Origin: Lederbergia sp. NSJ-179
GTDB lineage: Bacteria > Bacillota > Bacilli > Bacillales > Bacillaceae_C
NCBI RefSeq assembly: GCF_022867885.1
Contig: NZ_JALIFP010000038.1
Location: 1-39,128, forward strand
Direction of reading: 5' to 3'
Length of the DNA: 39,128 nt
This document shows, piece after piece, positions 16,270 through 24,451 of this stretch (within the stretch, counting starts at the first letter, position 1; each line of letters begins with the position of its first letter). The notes beneath the pieces were generated by a model, which saw only the letters and a list, made by a program, of their open reading frames with translations, was not told the DNA's origin and searched no databases. The translations under genes were made by a program, and so were the position numbers.

Positions 16270-17664
16270 ATGGTAAAAAATAGGTTAACAAACAGTAAAT
16301 TTTTAGCAATGCTATTTACAGCATTAATGATAACTTTGCTTGTTGGTTGTAGTTCAGATAATTCGGGAGCTTCATCAACGGATTCAGGTCAAAAGGAAAA
16401 CAATGTAGCAGAAGGAGACTGGGAAGGTCAAAAGATTAAGGTTCAGTTGATTGGTGATTTTAAAATGGAATCTTCGACCGATCCAATTACTGGTGAAAAA
16501 ACAGAAGGAGTAACAGTGTTAAAAGAAGAATTTGAGAAACAACACCCAGGTGCGAAAGTTGAGTTTATTATCATGCCATGGGAAGGATATACAGAGAAAA
16601 CACAAGCCATGCTTACGTCGGGTGAAGCAGATGTTTATCAAATGCCTGGTGTACCAGACTTTTCATCTCAAGGTGTCTTGGAACCATTGCAGCCTTATAT
16701 TGATAAAGACGATGAATTTGACCTAGATATTTTTATTGATAATCAAGTGGAAGGTTGGAAATCATTAGGTCCGGATAGTGATGAGCTAGAAATTTGGGGA
16801 TTACCATTTTTAGGTGATGCACGCTTTATCACTTATGATAAAGCGTTGTTTGATCAGTGGGGGGTAGAGTACTTATCTGAGTATCCAACAATGGAGGAGA
16901 TTGCAGAAAAAGCAAAGAAAATGACTGGGACCAACCCTGAGACGGGGGAACAAAATTATGGTATATGGTTCCGGGGAGACTGGAGTTCAGCTTTTACATT
17001 GATTAATGCAGCTGAAGGGCAAAACGGACAATGGGGAACAGGCTTTGCTTGGGATGAAATAGAATTTAATTTTGATTCACCAGAAATGTTGAATGGATTA
17101 AATTGGTTATTAGATATGCAAGATTATGCGCCAAAAGGTATCGTCAGTAATCAGGGAAATGAAAAGTGGTTAACAAAAGATAATAATATTGCGATTATGT
17201 TAAACCAAGGACCTGGGGATATGATTAAACAAGTGTATGCACAGGGATTAGAGGATCGAATAGGAATTGCACAGGAATTTAAGAATGATGAGGGGAGAGG
17301 TGGATTGTTTGCTGGCAGCCCGATCACGATTGCAAAAGACAGCAAAAATAAAGAGTTGGCATGGGAATGGATTAAATTTGCTACAAGTGATTTTACACAA
17401 AAGTACGTTTTTGAGGAAGCTGGGGGAATGCCTGCTGTAAAATCTGCAACTGAATGGGAGAGTGTGAAAGAAAAAGAGCAGTTAATGTTGCCGGTTCTTG
17501 AAGCCATGAGTACTCCGTTGACACCTAGATATCCCTGGGGATCCGCGCAGCCACGGTTTATTTTAACCTCGGAAATTGAAGCAGCTTTAACAGGAAAAAG
17601 AAGTGCCGAAAAGGCATTGGAGAAAGCGCAAAAAGAAAGTACCGAGTGGTTGAAGAATAGATAG
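16270..17664 (+). CDS. Extracellular sugar-binding lipoprotein, MalE-type
   Basis: This is a 464-residue lipoprotein. The signal peptide ends in the lipobox LLVGC (Cys27), followed by a Ser/Gly/Asp linker. The mature part is a family 1 solute-binding protein (EEFEKQHPGAKVEFIIMPWE, TQAMLTSGEADVYQM, WGLPFLGDARFITYDKALF, AWEWIKFAT, C-terminal AEKALEKAQKE). It delivers the substrate to the permeases at 14419 and 15360. It is last in the GH4 operon. Its acidic mature surface is typical of Bacillus extracellular proteins. The ligand is unknown, presumably the GH4 substrate. Confidence 0.93.
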   Translation: MVKNRLTNSKFLAMLFTALMITLLVGCSSDNSGASSTDSGQKENNVAEGDWEGQKIKVQLIGDFKMESSTDPITGEKTEGVTVLKEEFEKQHPGAKVEFIIMPWEGYTEKTQAMLTSGEADVYQMPGVPDFSSQGVLEPLQPYIDKDDEFDLDIFIDNQVEGWKSLGPDSDELEIWGLPFLGDARFITYDKALFDQWGVEYLSEYPTMEEIAEKAKKMTGTNPETGEQNYGIWFRGDWSSAFTLINAAEGQNGQWGTGFAWDEIEFNFDSPEMLNGLNWLLDMQDYAPKGIVSNQGNEKWLTKDNNIAIMLNQGPGDMIKQVYAQGLEDRIGIAQEFKNDEGRGGLFAGSPITIAKDSKNKELAWEWIKFATSDFTQKYVFEEAGGMPAVKSATEWESVKEKEQLMLPVLEAMSTPLTPRYPWGSAQPRFILTSEIEAALTGKRSAEKALEKAQKESTEWLKNR

Positions 17665-17740
17665 TAAAAAGACTGTATGATAAATTTTAAAGCAGTTGAT
17701 AGCAACTGCGTTTAGATAATATAAAATAAATTGTTGTAAA

Positions 17741-17776
17741 AATCCCTTTTTGTCTCTAAAATGACAAGAAGGGATT
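17741..17776 (+). terminator. Hairpin after the GH4 operon
   Basis: AATCCCTTTTTGTC at 17741 pairs with GACAAGAAGGGATT ending at 17776 around an 8-base loop, 77 bases after the lipoprotein stop. The U-tract is poor on the plus strand, while the minus strand has one (TTTTT after the stem). It probably marks the end of the operon. Confidence 0.5.
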
Positions 17777-17953
17777 CTCTAATCCTAGAAAACTCTCGTC
17801 CACTAAATATTCAAGCTACCGATGTCTGAAAACTTCATTTGAATAATCCGTATTGGTCTACAAATCTATATCAACAGCACTCTTACTTTTTACTTACGTC
17901 CATTCTGTGAGATAATTTGACTTAATGAAGTTATTTATGAAAGAGGTGCCTTG

Positions 17954-18907
17954 ATGGCGAAATGGGATAATATGCTAGCGATTGTTTGGCTGTTGCGATC
18001 GAGAAGTAACCTAACTGCTGAGCAAATTTCTGCGCGCTTGGAAATTAGCGTCCGGACGGTTTATCGTTATATCGATTCCTTGTGTGCAAGCGGGGTTCCG
18101 ATTGTAGCGGAACCAGGGCATGATGGGGGATATCGGTTGGCTGGAAATTTTCGCGAAGTACCGTTATTTTTCGAACCCGATGAATTGAAAAGTTTGTTCC
18201 ATGCGGCGTCGTTTGCTAAAGGAGCAGGATATCCATATGAAAAAGAGCTGGCGAGGGCTCTTCAAAAACTCCGCCATCCATTGAGTGATGAGCAGGAAGA
18301 CCTTTTGGATCGTCATACAAGTGGATTCGATGTTCTATTTGCCCACAAGGATCATTCACTCGCTTTATTGCTGCAACAACTTGAACAAGCTGTTGCAGAG
18401 GGGCAATCTTATGACATTTTATATGATAAACGAAACGGAGATGATCCTAGTGAACGACGGATTGATCCATATGGTTTGGTGTACAGAGAAAAATATTGGT
18501 ATGTGATCGCCTTTTGTCATCTTAGGAAAGCCCTGCGAACGTTTCGTGTTGATCGAATTCGTCGTTTGTCTCCTGGAAGTTTGTTTTTTAAACGTCCGGA
18601 AGACTTTTCGGTTCGTGATTATTTTGATCAGTATTGGGGTTATCAATCGGAAGCAATGGAGCCGACCGTTGAAGTTCGCATTCGGGGAGAGTCAGCTGTC
18701 ATTAATTATTTATGCCAATATTTCCAGCATTGTTTGAAAGAACGTAAAGAGGATGAGGTTTTTTTGAAGATCAATATAGAGCAGGTCGATAATATGTTAC
18801 CAGGGTTTCTTGTTTCATTCGGAACATGCATTGAAGTATTGGCTCCGCAAAAATTAAGAATGGCGATGGCGAAAGTTGCTCGTAAATTAGCAAAATATTA
18901 TGAGTAA
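17954..18907 (+). CDS. WYL-domain transcriptional regulator (YafY-like)
   Basis: The protein is 317 residues from the ATG at 17954; a TTG three bases earlier is also possible but the ATG is better spaced from AAGAGGTG. Residues about 1-60 are a helix-turn-helix (NLTAEQISARLEISVRTVYR), followed by VPIVAEPGHDGGYRL. The WYL region (about 135-215) includes DPYGLVYREKYWYVIAFCHL and the arginine-rich FRVDRIRRL. A WCX extension completes the normal length. It is followed 119 bases later by a DinB-family gene, a pairing often seen in Bacillus, so it may regulate that neighbour. G+C is a little higher than in the sugar operons. Confidence 0.9.
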   Translation: MAKWDNMLAIVWLLRSRSNLTAEQISARLEISVRTVYRYIDSLCASGVPIVAEPGHDGGYRLAGNFREVPLFFEPDELKSLFHAASFAKGAGYPYEKELARALQKLRHPLSDEQEDLLDRHTSGFDVLFAHKDHSLALLLQQLEQAVAEGQSYDILYDKRNGDDPSERRIDPYGLVYREKYWYVIAFCHLRKALRTFRVDRIRRLSPGSLFFKRPEDFSVRDYFDQYWGYQSEAMEPTVEVRIRGESAVINYLCQYFQHCLKERKEDEVFLKINIEQVDNMLPGFLVSFGTCIEVLAPQKLRMAMAKVARKLAKYYE

Positions 18908-18909
18908 AT

Positions 18910-18942
18910 GAACTTCCCTGACAGTGCTTGTCAGGGAAGTTC
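18910..18942. terminator. Perfect 14-bp inverted repeat after WYL gene
   Basis: GAACTTCCCTGACA and TGTCAGGGAAGTTC pair perfectly around a 5-base loop, starting 2 bases after the stop codon. There is no strong T tract, but the stem strength and position make a terminator the likely role. Confidence 0.6.
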
Positions 18943-19026
18943 CATTATAATTTAGGTGTACTTTCTAGCTAGGTTCTTTTGAATATTTTCATCACACGGG
19001 CTTATTAAAAAGAGGAGGAATCACAA

Positions 19027-19542
19027 ATGAAGCACGAAGCATTACAATTGTATGATTATCATGTTTGGGCGAACAACAAATTTTTCGGTCGCCTAAAGGA
19101 ATTGCCGCAAGAGATTTACGATCAAAAAATGCAAAGTGTTTTTCCATCGATTGCGGACGTGCTTGCTCATATTTTCGTCACTGATACGATCTATTTAAGT
19201 GTTATCCGTGGTGACAATATGGATGACACTCAAGCTGCTATTACCGAGACACAACAGAAAATAAAAGGTACGGGACTTGGAGAAATGGAAGCTTTGTTTC
19301 ATGATTTAGAGGAACAGTATCAAACATTTTTCAATACTGTTGGAGACATGGAGCAACCTATCACTGTTGAACATCCTCATTTCGGGAAACTTGATACCCG
19401 TCTTTGCGAAATGGTTCAACATGTTGTGAATCACGGTACCTATCACCGTGGAAACCTCACTGCAATGATTCGACAACAAGGATCTCCCAGTGTGCCAACG
19501 GATTATATTATGTATCTTTATGAAAAGCAAGCAACGAACTAA
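19027..19542 (+). CDS. DinB-family (DinB/YfiT) metal-binding protein
   Basis: This is a 171-residue four-helix bundle protein. The N-terminus YDYHVWANNKFFGRLKELP is the DinB opening helix. His48 (in VLAHIF), His136 and His140 (in HVVNHGTYHRGN) form the usual three-histidine metal site. Length is normal. Members include thiol transferases that use bacillithiol (BstA-like) and damage-inducible proteins of unknown role; which applies here is open. The AAGAGGAGG site gives a sure start. It stands downstream of a WYL regulator. Confidence 0.9.
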   Translation: MKHEALQLYDYHVWANNKFFGRLKELPQEIYDQKMQSVFPSIADVLAHIFVTDTIYLSVIRGDNMDDTQAAITETQQKIKGTGLGEMEALFHDLEEQYQTFFNTVGDMEQPITVEHPHFGKLDTRLCEMVQHVVNHGTYHRGNLTAMIRQQGSPSVPTDYIMYLYEKQATN

Positions 19543-19800
19543 TTTGGTTCGAGGTCATCAGCCGATCTCTGACCTAGGAATAAAATGGAAACAGTGTTAG
19601 CAACGCACTTTTTCCAGACACGACCAAGTGCTAATCTTATACTTAGATTGATTCACAATCCGGTCGGATAGCTCTAAAATACTGTCCCATATACCATTTG
19701 GTTGGGTGATTTGAGGAACTTTGAGGTATAGTATAAAAGATTTGATTTACTCCAACTTAGTGTGTGTGCACAACAGGTAGAGACATAGCGACTTAAAACC
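19543..19800. other. Gene-free gap with decayed sequence
   Basis: There is no intact gene. A minus-strand open stretch (about 19595-19690, reading ILELSDRIVNQSKYKIST) may be a pseudogene scrap that cannot be placed in a family. Confidence 0.35.
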
Positions 19801-19855
19801 GAATAAACCGCATGAAGTCAAAGATAAAAACTTTGATTCCATGCGGTTTTAATTT
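19801..19855 (+). terminator. Long hairpin terminator, second member of dispersed pair
   Basis: CCGCATGAAGTCAAAG and CTTTGATTCCATGCGG pair around a short A-rich loop, followed by TTTTAATTTT. It is nearly the reverse complement of the element at 11706-11761, including the AATAAACCGCATGAA flank. It ends about 85 bases before the convergent stop of the HdeD-like gene and may serve both strands. Confidence 0.65.
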
Positions 19856-19941
19856 TGGAGCTGCCAGTACTATTCATGCATTTTCGCTCATCTCTCAGCC
19901 ACTTCTGCTGCTTTCATTTCAACTTTTTAGAGTGAAGCAAG

Positions 19942-20469
19942 TCAGTACGATGAAATTTTTCGATTCTGAAAGTATCCAATAATCTCAGAGATTCCGATAC
20001 ATATTAGGATAATTCCAAAGGTTTGAAAGAGAATAAGCGTCGTTTTGAAGGGATTAAAGACAAGGACGGCTCCGCCAATCACAAGCAGAATACAAAAGAT
20101 CGTCCAGCCGATACTTTTTAGATTCAAAGCTAGAATCAGATGCATGAGGCCATTGATGATAATCATTAAACCAAGTAAAAACGGCAAAATGGAGAAAAGT
20201 GCTGGTGCAAAATATAGGAAGATAACAGCTATTATTATCAGGATCATTCCTCCTGCTAAACCGATCCCATAAGAACCAGTCTGCTGTTTGAATTTGTAGT
20301 TTTGGTAAATCTTGAGAATGCCTAATAAGATCAAATATCCAGCAATCACATAACCGATAAGACGAAGAAATCCATTTGGGCTTATAAAAATAGCAGCACC
20401 TATTACTATAAATATCACCGCTCGCAGAATAGCATGGCGTTGAAAGTTTTTCGGAAAATTTCTGAACAT
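19942..20469 (-). CDS. HdeD-like (DUF308) membrane protein
   Basis: This is a 175-residue protein made almost wholly of short hydrophobic segments, about five to six (AVIFIVIGAAIFI, LIGYVIAGYLILLGIL, GLAGGMILIIIAVIFLYF, LLGLMIIINGLMHLI, IFCILLVIGGAVLVF, TFGIILICIGISEII). The repeated pattern of a glycine-rich helix followed by N-P/F-x is that of the DUF308/HdeD family, named after an acid-resistance membrane protein of E. coli; the role in Bacillus is unknown. The ATG follows GGAGGGAAAG on the minus strand. It is a single gene. Confidence 0.85.
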   Translation of the reverse strand: MFRNFPKNFQRHAILRAVIFIVIGAAIFISPNGFLRLIGYVIAGYLILLGILKIYQNYKFKQQTGSYGIGLAGGMILIIIAVIFLYFAPALFSILPFLLGLMIIINGLMHLILALNLKSIGWTIFCILLVIGGAVLVFNPFKTTLILFQTFGIILICIGISEIIGYFQNRKISSY

Positions 20470-20530
20470 GTCACTTTCCCTCCTACATGGCTTTTTTAAA
20501 AAATAGGGAGTATAAAAATTGGTTAGTGCT

Positions 20531-20721
20531 GGATCTAGCTCCAGCGCCTAGCCCCTCGAGGTCAAATAACCTGAGCCAATAAAAGTCAAAACCGGACTTT
20601 TCTTGTCTCAGAACATTTGCTTGTCGGGGGCCAACAGGATGTTGGTCAGAACGGCGTTGCGCCAGGACGGCGCGAACTTAGCCGTTCATCCATTAAACGG
20701 GCGCCTTGCGCTTTTCTTAAA
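20531..20721 (+). repeat. Dispersed structured repeat, copy 2 with internal insert
   Basis: The ends (TCTAGCTCCAG and GGGCGCCTTGCGCTTTTCTT) and the AAAAGTC / GACTTTT hairpin match copy 1 at 2731-2837. Between them this copy has about 75 extra bases holding further hairpins: CCAACAGGATGTTGG and a GGCGTTGCGCC / GGCGCG cluster. The insert is far more GC-rich than its surroundings. No coding frame is seen. Confidence 0.75.
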
Positions 20722-21083
20722 AGCAAAGAAGAATTAGTTAGTGCTGAATCTATCGACTAGTGAATTTCACGTTTCTTCCTATAACCATGATGCAAATGAA
20801 TGGTTGAATTGTCAATGATAAGTGCTTTTGGTTTATCGATTTTTTATCAAAAAAATCAGGGGTGTCTATCGTGAGGTGGAATTTGAAGAGGAAGGAAAAA
20901 TCAACGAAGTACAAGTTCTTTTACATTTTATTATTCAAACGGTTAATTTTCTAAATCTGCTTTTGGATGATGTAGCCGCACATGCACCAAATATGGAGAC
21001 TGTTAGTATGCGAACAATAAACAGAGAAAATAATTTTTTAACAGCTTTCATTAGTAGTTTTCTTTCTTTCTTTCAACATATTT
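20722..21083. other. Gap with an unsupported open frame
   Basis: A plus-strand open stretch from a GTG at 20822 runs into the 3' end of the metallophosphoesterase gene at 21133. It has no ribosome binding site and no recognisable motif and is probably decayed sequence. The remainder holds nothing I can identify. Confidence 0.3.
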
Positions 21084-21902
21084 TTAAGAATGATGTTGTA
21101 ATGCCTGTAATGAAAAGTTTATTATTGGGGTAATATCATCAGGAAATCTGAACGTTTGTACAGAAATCCCATTTTCATCCACTGTACACAGATTAAAACC
21201 CGTGAGATCATTCATTTGCATGCTTTCATTCGTAACTGTTACACCAAATGCAGTACCAGCTGCAGTGGATAGGAGAATATCACCAAACGAGCTCACTTTA
21301 TTCTGGTGCGTATGTCCGCTTAACACAGCCATGACATCTGTATCTTGGATGATAGTAAGAACTTCCTGTGAATTTGTCAGCGAGTGACCATCTGTTCCTT
21401 CACTAGCTTCAAGCGGGTGATGAATAACTAATAAACTACCATTTTCAGAAGGTGTTTTAACGACATCCTCTAGCCAAGCAAGTTGCCTTGCATCAATCAT
21501 CCCAACGCCACTATGATCATGACTAGAGTCTAAAACAATTATTCTGTATCCATTCAAGTCCTTTTCATAGAAAAGTTGATCGGAACAATTGGCCTTCCCT
21601 TCATACCCTTCCCAATACGCAGCGGTAACGTCATGATTACCAAGAGCAGTATAAACAGGAATATCTCTCACATGATCCTTGATGATTTGTTTGAAATATG
21701 AATAATCACTGGCATTACCCTCATGTACCAAATCGCCACTAATTAAAATGAAATCAGGCTTCTGTGTAAGAGATTTAGCTAAAATTTTCCTGAAAAAATC
21801 TGTCGGACTGCCATTTGGTCCATCCAATTTTTCTAGCAAACTTCCATTATAGTTTTGCAAAATATGCGTATCTGTAAGGTGCAAAAAATTAAGTTTTGTC
21901 AT
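21084..21902 (-). CDS. Calcineurin-like metallophosphoesterase (CpdA-like)
   Basis: This is a 272-residue cytoplasmic phosphodiesterase with all metal-binding motifs in order: LTDTH (Asp11, His13), SGDLVHEG (Asp57), LGNHD (Asn89, His90), VIHHP and SGHTH. These bind two metal ions. The closest described type is the 3',5'-cyclic-AMP phosphodiesterase CpdA/Icc family, though many relatives act on other phosphodiesters. Length is normal and there is no signal peptide. The ATG follows TGGAGG on the minus strand. It stands alone between repeat-rich gaps, so its substrate cannot be deduced. Confidence 0.9.
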   Translation of the reverse strand: MTKLNFLHLTDTHILQNYNGSLLEKLDGPNGSPTDFFRKILAKSLTQKPDFILISGDLVHEGNASDYSYFKQIIKDHVRDIPVYTALGNHDVTAAYWEGYEGKANCSDQLFYEKDLNGYRIIVLDSSHDHSGVGMIDARQLAWLEDVVKTPSENGSLLVIHHPLEASEGTDGHSLTNSQEVLTIIQDTDVMAVLSGHTHQNKVSSFGDILLSTAAGTAFGVTVTNESMQMNDLTGFNLCTVDENGISVQTFRFPDDITPIINFSLQALQHHS

Positions 21903-22234
21903 GATCTATACCTCCAGTTTTAGTAGATAAAAATTGAATGAATACAACTGTTTCAGGCATTTGGGCTACGTTGATTACTTGTTAACAGGAGAAGTCCACC
22001 GCTTTATTTTGATCAGTTAAGTGGCCATTTGCATTCTCCTTTTTTTGATATTTAATAATTCCTTTTTAGTATATAAGTAGCATATTAATTGAATGTTAAT
22101 GGTGGGTTAAGAATTGCAAAAAAAACATTGAAGTTTGTAATAAGGTGGGTTATCTCAATTAATTATAACAAGTCGATATAATAGAGTGATAAGCTTTTAC
22201 ATACGGAAATCGTTAAGAGGGAAAGGACTTTGAA
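21903..22234. other. Gene-free stretch
   Basis: This stretch lies upstream of the metallophosphoesterase and before a gene remnant. It contains TATAAT at 22177-22182 without a convincing -35 box. I see no gene in it. Confidence 0.35.
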
Positions 22235-22490
22235 ATGATGTCTAAATTTCTCATTGATACTGCTTATTTTTATCCTGTGAATACATTCCGAGGAGTTTAT
22301 TGTCCATATTTTAACTGGCAGGGGAGCTTGATATAAGTCGAACGTTAATTCTAATGCAATTGCCCGCTTGGGAAATTAGAAGGACTTGTCGTTACCTAAA
22401 AAACAAGGTGTGACGGTAAAAGAAGTTTTGACTAAGGAAATGATGGATATGTTTGAGGCGGCTTTTGCCTACCAGTTGTATGTAGCATGA
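22235..22490 (+). pseudogene. Broken gene remnant
   Basis: A ribosome site (GAGGGAAAGG) and ATG at 22235 begin a 35-codon stretch (FLIDTAYFYPVNTFRG) that soon hits a stop. Farther on, another frame reads GVTVKEVLTKEMMDMFEAAF and stops at 22490. Together these look like a gene with an intact start that has lost its middle. The family is not recognised. On the opposite strand about 22438-22640 another open stretch (ISTLEQAKAILAEKGLQLFS) may be a second scrap. Confidence 0.35.
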
Positions 22491-22655
22491 ATTTTTGACA
22501 TGAGCCAGCCTCAACTTGTTTATCTTTTGGATTACGGACTGGAGAGAATAATTGCAAACCTTTTTCTGCTAAAATGGCCTTCGCCTGCTCCAATGTTGAA
22601 ATTCCTTTTTCATAATCTTCTGTTTCCTTATTGGGTCGTAAAATAGGTTAACGGA

Positions 22656-23468
22656 TTACTGCTCACGTAACGCCAATTTCTCATAATGCTTATATAACGC
22701 ATGAAATCTCCCGCTGTACTCTTTTTTCCAAGGTTTCTTTTTACCACAAAAGTGAAGAAAAACGGTATGGTTCATAATAAAATCCATATCACATTTTCCA
22801 TTCGACTTGATTTTATAATAGCTATAAAACCTAGCATCATAATTATAGCGCGTTTCATCTAAGCTTTTTACTTTTTTGGAATATAAGGCATTGAGAATGT
22901 CCTGATCCGGCATAATTAATCTGGATCGATTTTTCTTCACAAACTTAAATATTGTCTGTTCATCTATCAATTTTCGCTGAAGCTCTAGGTTCATTAATAG
23001 GACCCCGGAATTATAATAGACATCAATATCGTAGGGCATTAACCGAATTCGATTAATTTCTTTTACCGAAATTTTGTCATGATAGGCTGCGGCGTATAAA
23101 TAACCCTCGATATCAAGCTGATAAAGCTCCTTTACAGGATTTAACACAAGAATATCCGGATCCAAATATAAAATCCGGTTTAGCTCTTTCGGTAAAAATT
23201 TATACGCAAGCAGACGATAATACATTTCCTTAGAAAAGTGCAAAACAACAGGTGCATCTTCAAAATGATGACTCTCTATGTAAATAATCTTCAGCTTACT
23301 CCCGCTTTTAGCGATATAATCATCTAGCTGAGCTAATTTATCCTCCGCAATCCCTGAATGCATTAAATAAATGGAAAAATTCTCATTCGGATTGTTTAGA
23401 AATAGCGATTTTAGCATAATCTTTAATGGCTTTATATAATTTTCATTTAATGTAACAAGAATGTTCAT
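22656..23468 (-). CDS. Glycosyltransferase family 8
   Basis: This is a 270-residue GT-A fold transferase. It starts MNILVTLNENYIKPLKIMLK, as GT8 proteins do. The DxD metal site is DPD at residues 103-105 (ILYLDPDILVLN). YNSGVLLMNLE and MPDQDILNAL are conserved acceptor-side motifs, and HFCGKKKPW is the C-terminal H-x-x-G-x-x-KPW motif that binds the donor diphosphate. GT8 enzymes transfer glucose or galactose from UDP-sugars, often to lipopolysaccharide or surface glycans. In a Gram-positive the acceptor is probably a wall or capsular glycan or a protein. The gene stands alone; a GGAG site precedes the ATG on the minus strand. Confidence 0.92.
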   Translation of the reverse strand: MNILVTLNENYIKPLKIMLKSLFLNNPNENFSIYLMHSGIAEDKLAQLDDYIAKSGSKLKIIYIESHHFEDAPVVLHFSKEMYYRLLAYKFLPKELNRILYLDPDILVLNPVKELYQLDIEGYLYAAAYHDKISVKEINRIRLMPYDIDVYYNSGVLLMNLELQRKLIDEQTIFKFVKKNRSRLIMPDQDILNALYSKKVKSLDETRYNYDARFYSYYKIKSNGKCDMDFIMNHTVFLHFCGKKKPWKKEYSGRFHALYKHYEKLALREQ

Positions 23469-24370
23469 CCATAATCTCCTTAAACCAATGATTTCCTGAC
23501 TATTATATAGAAAACTCAGCTCAAATACCTGAATACCCCATGTTATGTTCTCCTATTTATACTTAAGTTAGCACCTTGAAATCAACAGAAAAAAATATTT
23601 TCAAAACGGAAAAGGGCATGGAAAATCCGCATGAACACTGAGTTTTTAGGATAATTATGGTACCCATCCAAACTGAATCAGAAGAACGTATTCTCGTGCG
23701 GAAAAAGTTAAAGAAATCGAAAATATACTTGCACCTTATGGGTTTTCGATTGATTTGATTGTACCAGATGTTGTGAGAACATTCCATTTTCGTACGCTTT
23801 GCAGCGGGTTGGTTTCAAAAAGCAACAAGGGAAGGTATTCTATAACAGGGTCTTGGATCTGTTCGATTGAATATAGCGATAGGAAGTAGGCCAGTAAATC
23901 TAACACAATTTGTAATCTGTCAGAATTGTAAAGCCTTCATACCCCATCATCGGAACCTTTTTCCTTGGATCTTTTCAAACCTCTTAGCTTTGTTTAAAAG
24001 TATAGAAAGCATAAGTTTTTTAATGTATATCTTTTTGAACTAAGGCTTTTGATGTCTAACTCTAGCGCCATCGGCTTGAGGTATTTCCCTTCCTTGACAG
24101 AAAAGTGTTTCTCGGAAAAAGTATTAGTCATTTTTCCAAATGACTTTTAGAGAAAATGGAAGTTGTTCAGTTTGCTAAACGTATTCGGAATCGTAGTAAA
24201 GCCATTCGGAGAGACCTCGCAATTACCTCTTATTCTTATCCAACAAGGATTTAACCCTTCCCCAATTAAAAAAATCCTATTATTTCAACTTGCCGCAGCC
24301 ATGAGCTTTATCAAGAGTTACGGAAAACAAATGGAAGAGGTGGGCAATTATGATTTCTAAAAAAATAATC
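23469..24370. other. 900-base gene-free gap with scraps
   Basis: No intact gene is found. On the plus strand from 23695 an open stretch reads RAEKVKEIENILAPYGFSID and then decays; it may be a nucleotidyltransferase scrap, with low certainty. A partial copy of the dispersed repeat (CTAACTCTAGCGCCATCGGC) lies at about 24053-24082. The stretch 24163-24360 is open but lacks a start site and motifs. Confidence 0.35.
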
Positions 24371-24432
24371 TTGACAAAATAACATAATAAGATTTATTAT
24401 TAAAACGAAATGATATTATAACGTCATAACGT
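24371..24432 (+). promoter_or_regulatory. Promoter and candidate operators of the eIF2B/BtpA/PfkB operon
   Basis: TTGACA (24371-24376) and TATTAT (24395-24400) are 18 bases apart. The inverted repeat ATAATAA-GAT-TTATTAT (24384-24400) covers the spacer and -10 box, a good place for a repressor. Just downstream of the likely start point, two tandem ATAACGT heptamers sit at 24418-24424 and 24426-24432. The GntR regulator encoded next is the obvious candidate to bind one of these; this is inferred. Confidence 0.6.
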
Positions 24433-24451
24433 TTAAAAGGGGTGTATTAAA

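Noticed and set aside
20822-21133. A 103-codon plus-strand open frame
   Set aside because: It starts with GTG without a ribosome site, has no recognisable motif, and runs into the 3' end of the well-supported metallophosphoesterase gene on the other strand.
23563-23787. Minus-strand open frame upstream of GT8 gene
   Set aside because: The plus strand in the same place reads more like a coding scrap, and neither strand has a start signal.
24163-24360. A 65-codon plus-strand open frame before the GntR gene
   Set aside because: It starts at TTG without a ribosome site and shows no family motif; it is probably decayed sequence.
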